Shown here: one piece after another, positions 36,501 to 40,480 of the stretch
How the letters are laid out: the number at the start of each line of letters is the position of its first letter
How positions within the stretch are numbered: the stretch's first letter is position 1
DNA from: Dermatemys mawii
Taxonomy: Eukaryota > Chordata > Testudines > Dermatemydidae
Direction: 5' to 3'
Assembly (NCBI GenBank): GCA_007922305.1
Contig: ML677344.1
Location: 2,094,368 to 2,158,367 of the forward strand
Length of the DNA: 64,000 bases
Program-made: the position numbers and the translations under genes
Notes under the pieces: generated by a model
What the model saw: only the letters and a program-made list of their open reading frames with translations
Database searches by the model: none
Told to the model about the DNA's origin: nothing

Positions 36501-38422
36501 GGCTGATCCTAGCCCGGCCCCTTGACGTGACGGACAGTCCCGGTGCACGGTGAACGTTCACTGACTCAGAGAGCCCCAGTTACAGCGGAAAATCCCTTTC
36601 CGACACAAGCTCCTGCCTCCCCGGGCGGATTAGAATCTGTCACTGAGGCGAGACGGTTTGTCCCCCAGCTGATCCGAGGGGTCGGGGTTAGAGGCGGCGT
36701 TTTTCCCCCTTCCCCTGGCAGCAGGTCTGGCTCAGCAGCAATGGGACATCTCCGCTTGGCTGATGTTTGTACCGTAGCGCCAAGCGTTTGCCAGGCTGTT
36801 AAACCTAGTGTCCCCTCGTGCCGCTGACACAAGGTTGCCACATTTTCCGCCAGCTGCCGCTACCGGGGCTGTTACCTGTGCAGCAGGGTGGATAATACAG
36901 GACGTTTTCCCAGGGATATGTTTGTGGCACTTCTAGTGGTCACTTCCTCACTCAGGACCATCCTGCGGTTAAGGCGCTGGACAGAGCTCTGGGTTCGAAT
37001 CCCGGCTCTGCCACAGACTGACCTTGGTCAAATCACTGCATCTCTTTGTGCTCTCGCTCCCCATTGGGCTAAACAGGGATAACTGGTCTGTGCAGGGGAG
37101 GTTGTGAGGTGCTCTGGCCGTCTGGGCTGACGCGTTTAATGGATGTACAATGCTTGCAGGAAGGGATCTTTAAAGTCCCACTTGCAAGTCTTTGTGCGGG
37201 ATGCACTTAGATTCCCTTCCAATCAGTATCAAGTGATATTTTTTTTTTGGACCAATCCCAAAGCAGCCCAGCTCGAGTTTCCAATGCTCCCGCTCAGACT
37301 GTGGAGTGAAGAAAAGGCAGTTTGAGTGTGAGGCCGGCGCAAGGCGTGAGCGGTAAACGGCTCTCATTGATTCCCTGTGACTCAGGCCTGGCTTGTAGCA
37401 ATTCGCTGTTTTGCCCATGGCAAATAGTGTGTGTGTTTTACAAAACCGGGGCCATGAGGTCTTATCATCGGCTTCCCAAGTGCCCTGTTTTCTGCAGGAG
37501 GATGGGACATCTCCCCAAGCACTTGGGATTTGCAGCACAGTGCTTGTCACTCCCGGGGAGGGAGGATGCTGTAGAAATTGTCGTGTCCCCAGACAGACAG
37601 GACTATGATACAGGGGCTCTGGTTCTAGGAAACACCCCGGTGAGATTTGTGCCTGCACCATCCCCAAGAGGGGGTGAACAGCGTGAGGTGCTTTGTCCAT
37701 AACGCAGGTTGTTGGGGGGGCGGGGGCAGGAGCAGCCTAGCTAAGGGACAAGCCGCCAGCTCCTGCCCCTGTGTTTCTATGAGCGCGTGATGTCTCTAAA
37801 AGAGACCGAGGTGCCCACAGGGCTGCCCCTGAAACTGGTGGGTTTGCAGGATTCAGCCAGATCTGGAAATTCCACTGCCCAAGGCCTGGGGCCACGCCAT
37901 TGTCCGTGGTGCCTCTGGCCAACGCGGCGGTGCTCAGTAGGCCGTGATGGTGGAGAGGGTTGAGACTGGCCCGCTGGGCCCAGCACGTGAGTTCTCCCAG
38001 CTCCACCACTGAGCTCCCGTCTCCAGCAAGTCGTTTGAGTTCAGCTCCTGCCCCTGCAGCATGAGGTGGTGCCCATCCCACACTCAGCCCCTGGTATCTG
38101 GGATGCGCTCGGGCATCCTAAACGGAAAGATGCTCAAAGAGACTCAGCTAGTGACCACTCTCGGCTCCCCAGGGTCATTACAAAGTGCGGGTCGTCCCTT
38201 TGCCCTCTCCCAGGCAGGCAGCGAACTGACACCGGTACACAGCAGGAGGGGAAACTGAGCCAGAGTTAACCCTTTGTTCCCCAGGGAGCAGCCCTGTCAC
38301 CTTCACCTAATTACCTGCAATCATTCCAAACCCTTTAGCGCCGCCAACAGTACGTGCCGGAGAAGGAAAACTAACCCCGTCCTCCTTATTTTCTCTCTCT
38401 CCAGCTCCTTCGAAACGTATGA
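3647..38422 (+). CDS. ARAP1: ARAP1, 3' half of gene (19 exons plus one candidate microexon), 5' end outside window
   Basis: Multidomain signalling protein that acts at endosomes and the cell cortex. The family has ArfGAP activity (encoded left of this window) and RhoGAP activity, linking phosphoinositides, Arf and Rho GTPases in receptor trafficking and actin control. Exons: 3647-3779, 4408-4543, 8101-8203, 8970-9165, 9836-9875, 10490-10653, 12745-12957, 13947-14052, 16048-16195, 17278-17364, 18277-18345, 19031-19148, 20060-20173, 21715-21857, (24321-24353), 27927-28009, 31660-31710, 33165-33228, 33950-34105, 38405-38422. Without the microexon they sum to 2142 nt, an open frame of 713 residues plus TGA. 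Rough domain positions in this segment: PH3 14-122, PH4 130-225, RhoGAP 240-415, RA 444-543, PH5 553-660. The order PH-PH-RhoGAP-RA-PH is specific to ARAPs. The sequence and the C-terminal LLRNV match ARAP1, as I remember it, rather than ARAP2 or ARAP3. Confidence 0.95.
3780..4407 (+). other. ARAP1 intron, nothing else seen
   Basis: Ordinary intron of 628 nt between the first two PH3 exons; no repeat, RNA gene or second open frame that I can support. Confidence 0.6.
4408..4543 (+). CDS. ARAP1: ARAP1 exon 2 of window: PH3 middle
   Basis: A strong C/T tract ending in ctgtag precedes the exon. The split codon gives Glu, then FSRRWCTLNDSIFSYYEND, the typical PH strand 2-3 pattern with RRWC. It ends within the Gly codon of PPDTHG before donor gtaagg. 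Length 136 nt, entry phase 1, exit phase 2. Confidence 0.95.
4965..5045 (-). repeat. tRNA-like sequence (SINE head or decayed tRNA)
   Basis: On the minus strand there is a clear B box (ggttcgattcc, 4979-4989) and an A-box-like tggtagcac about 45 bases before it, spaced as in a tRNA. Stem pairing is poor and no intact cloverleaf forms by eye, so it is more likely the 5' head of a tRNA-derived SINE or a tRNA pseudogene than a working tRNA. Confidence 0.4.
5289..7860 (-). mobile_element. CR1 LINE, truncated and decayed, minus strand
   Basis: Reading the minus strand from high to low coordinates gives CR1 ORF2 pieces in the right order: the KYIGSKRK-like and LNAYFASVFTNK linker (about 7270-7100), the reverse-transcriptase start VPEDWGRVNITSVFKK (6607 downward), DLVNKEEAVDMIYLDVSK, then EKDLGVIAGHKRN and KCVQFWVPGF to LERVQRRAT, and the ORF end, followed by the 3' tail near 5289. 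Many frameshifts and stops; not active. A hAT element (6729-7038) splits it. Confidence 0.88.
6729..7038. mobile_element. Non-autonomous hAT element nested in the CR1
   Basis: Terminal inverted repeats caggggtaggcaacct and cagggatcggcaacct (reverse of the right end) match at 14 of 16 positions. An imperfect 8-bp target duplication, cttgaacc/gtttaacc, flanks it. The AT-rich interior has no transposase frame. The CR1 sequence resumes on the far side, so it jumped into the LINE. Confidence 0.75.
8101..8203 (+). CDS. ARAP1: ARAP1 exon 3 of window: end of PH3
   Basis: Encodes FESTFEVYIEMERLYLFGL and then the C-terminal PH helix containing IRKWVKSIAK; the Trp of this helix is the near-invariant PH residue. 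Acceptor ccctcgcgcag, donor AAG|gtaagg, exit phase 0. Confidence 0.95.
8294..8630. mobile_element. hAT-like element with internal GC-rich repeats
   Basis: Starts with caggggtgaaaataactt, a hAT-type terminus that I associate with turtle repeats. Inside, a module of ctttaaatc plus ggagccc recurs about five times in alternating orientation (near 8337, 8376, 8429, 8508, 8546). I could not place the right end. Confidence 0.5.
8970..9165 (+). CDS. ARAP1: ARAP1 exon 4 of window: PH4
   Basis: Opens with SFVHPRADELLSHDFERIG and continues into the fourth PH domain (GWFALTQSTLYAVF). Acceptor ctcag, phase 0. The donor is gtatgc, which is weak at positions +5/+6; the frame is confirmed because the T left over joins the next exon to make Ser in ELSIQGDS. 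Confidence 0.93.
9166..9835 (+). other. ARAP1 intron, one CTCF-like motif
   Basis: No repeat recognised. The complement of 9690-9704 reads gcagcaggtggcact, one mismatch from a CTCF core. Confidence 0.4.
9836..9875 (+). CDS. ARAP1: ARAP1 exon 5 of window: 40-nt exon in PH4
   Basis: Very short exon preceded by a good pyrimidine tract (cttttcctttcacag). It encodes SIQGDSLVLVERR across its joints. Compared with human ARAP1 as I recall it, the loop after GDS is about three residues shorter. Donor gtaaat, phases 1 to 2. Its length of 40 nt is not a multiple of three, so skipping it would shift the frame; it should be constitutive. Confidence 0.92.
10217..10232 (+). promoter_or_regulatory. CTCF-like core motif
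   Basis: TGCCAGCAGAGGGCGC fits the CTCF core CCASYAGRKGGCRC at every position. It lies in the 614-nt intron before the last PH4 exon. Binding is a guess from sequence only. Confidence 0.45.
10490..10653 (+). CDS. ARAP1: ARAP1 exon 6 of window: end of PH4, start of RhoGAP
   Basis: Encodes RTLYIQGERKLDFLGWVAAI, the closing PH4 strand and helix with its Trp, then a linker (GDTLSEQQL) and the first RhoGAP helix, IPVIVDRCIDYITQCG. Acceptor tctccccag, donor gtacgt, phases 2 to 1. Confidence 0.95.
10826..11252 (+). mobile_element. CR1 3' tail, interrupted by a SINE
   Basis: The parts 10826-10902 and 11095-11252 together match the uninterrupted copy at 29960-30335 (shared landmarks: ggtttcaccttcctc, ccaaggacatc/cgaggacgtc, ggttctgtggcctgcgatgtg, and the end gatgatcaggctggtccctt). 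The SINE at 10903-11094 splits it. Confidence 0.7.
10903..11094 (-). mobile_element. Cryptodiran-turtle-type tRNA SINE with CR1-like tail
   Basis: On the minus strand it begins with a tRNA-like head: A box gagctcagtggtttgagca, then ctaaacccaggattgtg and a B box agttcaatc. It then has the ggggccatt body and ends in a CR1-like tail (gatgatctcctcaggtccct) and an agattctaggat end. This head-body-tail order is the turtle Pol III SINE family as I know it and is the best taxonomic marker in the window. Confidence 0.82.
11600..12400 (-). mobile_element. Possible LTR-retroelement segment
   Basis: C-rich sequence unlike its neighbours, with a TATA-type box on the minus strand (cctataaaaagagctgct, 12101-12118) and no coding frame of note. 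It resembles long terminal repeats that I associate with turtle genomes, but I see neither ends nor target duplications. The open frames here are by-products of base composition. Confidence 0.3.
12745..12957 (+). CDS. ARAP1: ARAP1 exon 7 of window: RhoGAP catalytic exon
   Basis: Begins GLTSEGIYRKSG, the RhoGAP signature. The Arg of GIYRKSG (codon 12768-12770) is the arginine finger that enters the GTPase active site, so this protein should be catalytically active. Later it holds VDDVANTLKRFFRDLGDGL, the conserved helix with the second key basic residue. Acceptor ccacgccag, donor gtaggg, phases 1 to 1. Confidence 0.96.
12958..13946 (+). other. ARAP1 intron, one CTCF-like motif
   Basis: GC-rich intron without a recognised repeat. 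The complement of 13405-13418 reads CCAGCAGGTGGCAG, a near-perfect CTCF core. Confidence 0.4.
13947..14052 (+). CDS. ARAP1: ARAP1 exon 8 of window: RhoGAP middle
   Basis: Encodes IEDEEEKTGQYRRLLNSLP followed by VVNRATVKALINHLYR, the RhoGAP LP-x-x-N-x-x-T-L helix region. Acceptor ccctgccag, donor gtaaga, phases 1 to 2. Confidence 0.95.
14291..14372 (+). repeat. MIR-like SINE fragment
   Basis: Contains gagacctgggcttaatcccc (B-box region) followed by tgctctgccaccaacctcctgtgtgacc, the familiar SINE head and CORE start. Confidence 0.5.
14680..15490 (-). mobile_element. AT-rich inserted segment, possibly an LTR
   Basis: Base composition turns sharply AT-rich against the GC-rich intron. Two AATAAA signals lie on the minus strand (complements of tttatt near 14754 and 15082). 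No gene-like frame. Probably LTR-derived; ends not found. Confidence 0.3.
16048..16195 (+). CDS. ARAP1: ARAP1 exon 9 of window: RhoGAP C-terminal half
   Basis: Contains NQMNTHNLAIVFGPTLF, the RhoGAP N-x-x-NLA-x-x-FGP motif, then GKDYKAGRVVEDLISRYV. Acceptor tttccgcag, donor gtacgt, phases 2 to 0. Confidence 0.96.
16396..16590 (+). repeat. MIR-like tRNA SINE
   Basis: Head with gagtggtctggtgtccgtaac, aggagacctggcttctgcc, then the body ctgtgcctcagtttccccat and the tail tgaagtgctttgagatccac. The longest well-preserved SINE of this type in the gene. Confidence 0.65.
16591..17277 (+). other. Rest of ARAP1 intron, nothing else seen
   Basis: No repeat or second gene recognised between the SINE and exon 10 of the window. 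Confidence 0.5.
17278..17364 (+). CDS. ARAP1: ARAP1 exon 10 of window: RhoGAP-RA linker
   Basis: Encodes VDEQEMRKQQDEITAIIKMR followed by IAGSSSGTQ, a charged helix that links the RhoGAP and Ras-association domains. Acceptor cccttggcag, donor gtagcc, phase 0 at both ends. At 87 nt it could be skipped without a frameshift. Confidence 0.94.
17894..17910 (+). promoter_or_regulatory. CTCF-like core motif
   Basis: CACCAGCAGGGGGCGCT is a textbook CTCF core. The surrounding intron (17365-18276) is otherwise plain. Function inferred from motif only. Confidence 0.5.
18277..18345 (+). CDS. ARAP1: ARAP1 exon 11 of window: start of RA domain
   Basis: Encodes QAGDFICTVYLEEKKTEAEQ and HIR, the first strands of the Ras-association (ubiquitin-like) fold. 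Acceptor cttccag, donor gtgagg, phase 0 at both ends, 69 nt. Confidence 0.95.
18346..19030 (+). other. ARAP1 intron, nothing else seen
   Basis: Unremarkable GC-rich intron between the two first RA exons. Confidence 0.5.
19031..19148 (+). CDS. ARAP1: ARAP1 exon 12 of window: RA domain
   Basis: Encodes IPATMTAEELTFEILDRRKI, then MKEKEYWSCFEVNEREEA. Acceptor ctcatctcag. The donor is gtcggt, an unusual +3 C and therefore predicted weak; phase 0 to 1. The join to the next exon restores NEREEAERPLHY. Confidence 0.94.
19325..20003 (+). mobile_element. CR1 LINE ORF2 C-terminal fragment
   Basis: The frame pieces give KANIILGCINRSVVVKTW, VRPQLESCVQFWGPHF and a final EAVESPSLEGFK, the end of CR1 ORF2, with frameshifts between them. 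It is truncated at both ends, has no 3' tail, and stops about 55 nt before exon 13. Confidence 0.85.
20060..20173 (+). CDS. ARAP1: ARAP1 exon 13 of window: end of RA domain
   Basis: Encodes ERPLHYSEKVLPILHSLG, then DSYLVVKKQLSMENMLIYL. Acceptor ccccgtgcag, donor gtaggt, phase 1 at both ends. The intron upstream is largely filled by a CR1 fragment that stops about 55 nt before this exon. Confidence 0.95.
20405..21156. mobile_element. Non-autonomous hAT element, about 750 bp
   Basis: Ends aggggtggcaaac and gttcgcccacccctag are inverted. The flanks tctaagcc/tctaggcc are a 7-of-8 target duplication. The interior is a C-rich, loosely tandem array of cccagcccagagcaccc-type units, plus two telomere-like ttaggg units near the left end. 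No transposase. Confidence 0.75.
21506..21541 (+). repeat. (TG)n microsatellite
   Basis: Uninterrupted TG dinucleotides for 36 bases, in the intron about 170 nt upstream of exon 14. Likely length-polymorphic. Confidence 0.97.
21715..21857 (+). CDS. ARAP1: ARAP1 exon 14 of window: start of PH5
   Basis: Encodes ASRVGDSKHGMMKFREERN and then GFHDRYFILNHSCLRLYKEV, the first strands of the last PH domain. Acceptor tccccag, donor CGG|gtgagc, phases 1 to 0. A (TG)n run lies about 170 nt upstream. Confidence 0.95.
22090..22660 (+). mobile_element. CR1-like LINE 3' fragment
   Basis: Pieces read LVRPHLESRVPFWSP, EQLQGRAVRMIRGVEGLS and further the end of ORF2 in shifted frames, then a non-coding tail with gacccaggaggtcataccaa. 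Older and more diverged than the copy at 19325. Confidence 0.65.
22901..23678. mobile_element. Non-autonomous hAT element, about 780 bp
   Basis: Left end gtgggcggggggaaaac with ttggcccgagggccacat, and right end gccggatgtggcccatgggcc with gtttgccctcc, are inverted partners. Flanks tttacact/cttacact form a 7-of-8 target duplication. C-rich interior; same general family as 20405-21156 and 46458-46766. Confidence 0.75.
23836..23985 (-). repeat. MIR-like tRNA SINE
   Basis: In reverse: B-box region gacacctgggttccaatcc, then the body through ctgtgcctcggttttcccat. The tRNA head is partly present. Confidence 0.6.
24321..24353 (+). CDS. ARAP1: Candidate in-frame 33-nt cassette microexon of ARAP1 (PH5 insert)
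   Basis: Between the exons ending VR and starting SHRPEK there is an acceptor (tttattaaacag), exactly 33 nt, and a good donor (AAC|gtgagt). Entry and exit are phase 0, matching both flanking exons, and the eleven residues SLKQRMPAVEN contain no stop. From memory, human ARAP1 isoforms differ by an 11-residue insert at just this place, starting with Ser. The weak pyrimidine tract fits an alternative exon. It would lengthen the loop after the third strand of PH5. Confidence 0.6.
25076..25190 (-). repeat. MIR-like SINE fragment
   Basis: In reverse it reads tgtgtgaccttgggcaagtc, then ctctgtgcctcagtttcacc and the region after it. Confidence 0.6.
25243..25420. mobile_element. Small mariner/Tigger-like element (MITE)
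   Basis: Inverted ends tacaccggaccct and tacaccggcccct (reverse of the right end) with TA at both edges. The interior has a 12-bp perfect hairpin (catggatcccaa at 25317-25328, ttgggatccatg at 25344-25355) and the taacgc/gcgttac motifs seen in Tigger-type DNA elements. About 178 bp, no coding capacity. Confidence 0.6.
27030..27110. promoter_or_regulatory. CCAAT/CRE-like cluster in intron
   Basis: Contains ctattggacgtcacgg, which joins an inverted CCAAT box to a CRE-like gacgtcac, then gatgtcacag and gtgggcggcgggcg within 60 bases in CpG-containing sequence. Candidate enhancer or cryptic promoter; no other support. Confidence 0.25.
27927..28009 (+). CDS. ARAP1: ARAP1 exon 15 of window: PH5
   Basis: Encodes SHRPEKEWLVKNLKVFLGIK followed by KKLRPPS. 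Acceptor gtctccccag, donor gtgagc, phases 0 to 2. Confidence 0.95.
28115..28340 (+). repeat. MIR-like tRNA SINE
   Basis: Head tagtagataagagcagag, B box gggttcaactcctg, CORE tctgccagcgagtaac and body tgcctcggtttccccat, then a degenerate tail to about 28340. Confidence 0.65.
28505..28645 (-). repeat. MIR-like SINE fragment
   Basis: In reverse: ctccgtgcctcagtttctcc and the flanking CORE sequence. Confidence 0.55.
28964..28980 (+). promoter_or_regulatory. CTCF-like core motif
   Basis: GCCACCAGATGGCAGAG is a common strong CTCF core variant. It lies in the intron between exons 15 and 16 of the window. Confidence 0.4.
29960..30335 (+). mobile_element. CR1 3' tail, uninterrupted copy
   Basis: Starts near gttactacagagattt, runs through ccaggggtctggctggggggtc, a pure C run (30081-30096) and ggttttcaccttcctctgcc, and ends gatgatcaggatggtccctt. 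It supplies the intact reference for the split copy at 10826-11252. Confidence 0.7.
30830..31040 (+). repeat. Direct repeat, copy 1
   Basis: About 200 bp closely similar to 32632-32825, sharing atggctcaaac/gtggctcaaac, tccgatccatcagattca, cttgaaaggaaacctgagtg, ccactgatccataa and agctctctctagagaca. Same orientation. Lies before exon 16 of the window. Confidence 0.8.
31660..31710 (+). CDS. ARAP1: ARAP1 exon 16 of window: PH5, 51 nt
   Basis: Encodes CWGFTVFYENEKHEKQQ and the start of Trp. Acceptor ccctggcag, donor gtaagg, phase 2 at both ends. It lies between two copies of a roughly 200-bp direct repeat (30830-31040 and 32632-32825). Confidence 0.94.
32160..32378. mobile_element. Intact non-autonomous hAT element, 219 bp, perfect target duplication
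   Basis: Inverted ends cagcggttctcaaac and cagaggttctcaaac (reverse of right end) match at 14 of 15. The flanking ctctagat occurs at 32152-32159 and again at 32379-32386, a perfect 8-bp duplication as hAT transposases make. No coding frame. Confidence 0.92.
32632..32825 (+). repeat. Direct repeat, copy 2
   Basis: Partner of 30830-31040; similarity ends after gccctgcctcctgct. Copy 2 lacks about 15 bases present in copy 1 (around caaactaatccg). Lies after exon 16 of the window. Confidence 0.8.
33165..33228 (+). CDS. ARAP1: ARAP1 exon 17 of window: PH5 C-terminal helix
   Basis: Encodes WYLCCDTQMELREWFATFL then HVQ; the Trp of LREWFATFL is the invariant PH helix residue. Acceptor cctccccag. The donor is CAG|gtacca, weak after +4. 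Phases 2 to 0. Confidence 0.95.
33410..33560 (+). repeat. MIR-like tRNA SINE
   Basis: Head gctagcttggggtgtgc, B box gggtttgattcctacc, CORE gggtgatcctgggcaa and body ctcagtgcccccatctgtac. Confidence 0.55.
33950..34105 (+). CDS. ARAP1: ARAP1 exon 18 of window: C-terminal tail
   Basis: Encodes NGGNVWPSESSKVRASRTQQ, then GNISLIPLRGNENEMRNSVA and AFAADPLT, the conserved ARAP1 tail. Acceptor cttccctag, donor ACT|gtgagt, phase 0 at both ends. Confidence 0.95.
35955..36130 (-). repeat. MIR-like tRNA SINE
   Basis: In reverse: A-box head agtttagcttagtggttaga, gcacgggtgtccgagtcat, then body ctccgtgcctcagtttcccc. Nearly complete head to body. Confidence 0.65.
36950..37160 (+). repeat. MIR-like tRNA SINE
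   Basis: Head ggttaaggcgctggacag, a perfect B box gggttcgaatcccgg, CORE ctctgccacagactgacc, then the tail with gttgtgaggtgctctgg. The best tRNA-like promoter boxes of this SINE class in the window. Confidence 0.7.
38405..38422 (+). CDS. ARAP1: ARAP1 exon 19 of window: last codons LLRNV and stop
   Basis: After a strong tract (ttttctctctctccag) the frame gives LLRNV and TGA at 38420-38422, the ARAP1 C-terminus as I remember it from mammals. The preceding intron is 4.3 kb. Twenty-one bases after the stop there is a donor-like CAG|gtaatt at 38444, so the exon may continue as a spliced 3' UTR. Confidence 0.88.
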   Translation, partial: LLRNV

Positions 38423-40480
38423 GCCGAAGGCCTAGCACGTCAGGTAATTCAGTGCTTCAAGCATTCCTGCTTGTTTGCGGTGCTGTGTCACGGTGTGTGC
38501 TGGGGAGATCTTCCCCCAGCTCCCGGGACCCAACAGCCCCTCGATGGCCGGAATTAGCCCAGAGCCGCCTTCGTCTTCCCTGCAGAGCTACAGCTCACAG
38601 CCACTGCCTGGGCAGATCCCACACCCTGGCCTGCTCCATCTCCCCCTAGGCGGCCGCTACTTGGATCAGGGGATTGTGTGACAAGCTGGGATCTGTGTAA
38701 CGGAGATCATGGAGTCTCCAGTTTCCATCTTGATCCCGGCTGCCCCTGGCCAGGCTCTCCGGGGGGTTCAAACCAGGAGGTCTGGATCGAAAATGCATGT
38801 CCTGGTACTGCCTGATCTGTGAGCCAGCCGGCAGGGTCAAAGAGCTGCAGTGTGCGGTGTAAGTAACGCCAGCAAGTCGGCACCGGCACATTGCACAGGT
38901 ACGGAGACTGTGTCTCCTGCCTGGCTGGCCGTGACAGCCGCTGGCACTCAGCACTTCTGAAAACCTGTCCGAGTCTGTTCAGGGGCAGCCACATTTTGGC
39001 CTGCGTGGCTTGCTCAAAATCACTCAAGTGAAGCAGTCAGAGCCAGGAGAAGGGCCCAGGAGCTGACCTAGACTCCCAGACCCCTCCCGAGCTCCCACAA
39101 CTGTACCACCCCACTTAGCGGCATAGCGGGCCCTTCTCCGGGCCATGCAGGGTGGAGACATGAGTGGGGCAGGGAAAGTCCCCGGAGGAGTTGTTCGGCC
39201 GGCCAGCGATCTTCCTCCCTGGGAGTCAGCCCGGCCTCTCTCTCTTTTTGTCCCTAGGTCCGTTTGTGAGAGGGGGAGCCAGCCTGAGAGCCCCGGTGCG
39301 CACAAATCACGTCACGTTGTCCCTGCTCACCCAGCGGGGCCTGCGCGGAGACCTGGGGGCTCTCGGAACGCGTGCCAGCCCCTCGATCGAATCCGCTCTT
39401 TCGACGGCAATGCCGACGGCAGCAGCAAAACAATAAGCAACCGAGTTTGATTTAAGGCAAATGAATCCATTGGCAAAGAGCACGGGACCCCAGAGCGGCT
39501 TCTAAAGGGTTAATTATTCAAGCCGGCACTGTCTCATCAGTCATCTCGCCGGCTGCCAGTGCCGTGACCAGCCGAGCCCCAGAGACGGGGCAGAGGAAGC
39601 TGCACTGGGCTGGACAGTTCTGGGCCCATCTCTTCACCTGGGGGTGTCGTTCTCACCCATCACCAGCTGCTTCTTGCTTCTTCTTGGGTCCTGAATTAAA
39701 ACTGGGAGGGCGCAGGCTGGGAGGGCCCTTCTCCGGTGCCAGCTGCTGCTCCGGGAAGGGTTAGGGGCTGAGGGCCACTCTTGCTTTCTTTAAAATCTTT
39801 CTCTCCATTTGAAACCGCAAGCCACGGAAAGGCAGCAGGGACCGTCCAGCCAGTCCAGGCAGAGACCTTCCCGTGCGGGGGCTTCTGCTGGTGGAAGCAT
39901 TAAACCTTCCCAGGGAGGAGCGGCGGGCGAACCCCAGCCGTTCCGGATCACTACGTTGGAGCAGGGCTGAAGGCAACCCCCAGGAGAAGCGGATCGAAGG
40001 CTCCCAGCACCGCTGCCAGCCCCTCAGAGTTGCACACCGCTTCTCTGCTTCCCCCGGGCTGCTCGACCCGGTGATCACATGGGCCTTTCGGGCAGAAGCT
40101 TCGCGAGCAGGGCGTGAGAGCCAGGAGAGTCCAGCGCCTAGCCGTGGCCATGTGGAGATGACTGAGCGGAGCCACGGCTGAGTGGAGATGGTTGAGTGGA
40201 GCCACGGCTGAGAGGAGATGTTTGAGTGGACGCATGGGTTGAAGGCCCCGGTGGAAGCAGCAAGAGACTGGGGCAGGGGGTGGGGACGAGACTCTGGACC
40301 TGCCTGAAGTTGAGCTTGGAGGGGGGCCATTTGTCCTGGGAGTCTGTTGCCTCCTGGTGGGTAGGAAACTGCAAACTCTGTCTGCAGCGGCTGCGGGCAG
40401 GGAGAGGGGCCAGCGCTATCCTGTTCAATGGCGTCGTTGGTTATTGTTAATATTAAATGCCTGGGGAAGTCCGTGTGATG
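38423..40480 (+). other. ARAP1: Probable ARAP1 3' UTR region, extent uncertain
   Basis: No AATAAA occurs in the first kilobases after the stop. ATTAAA variants occur near 39693 and at 40452-40457; the latter is followed by a GT-rich stretch (near 40470-40490), the better cleavage-site candidate. A strong acceptor (ctctttttgtccctag, exon would start at 39258) pairs with the donor-like site at 38444. The 246-residue minus-strand open frame here is a chance frame in GC-rich DNA. Low certainty without transcripts. Confidence 0.3.
40140..40235 (+). repeat. Short tandem repeat, about 30-bp unit
   Basis: The unit gagtggagccacggctga recurs about three times with drift. It produces the repeated H-S-x-I-S-x-Q-P-W-L pattern in the spurious minus-strand frame. 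Confidence 0.6.

Larger units (their letters stand above)
34106..38404 (+). other. Last ARAP1 intron
   Basis: 4.3 kb with two SINEs (35955-36130, 36950-37160). It contains the longest open frame of the window (34966-35925, 319 residues, plus), which resembles no protein I know and has the composition of random GC-rich translation. A CTCF-like motif lies on the minus strand at 35330-35346. Confidence 0.5.
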
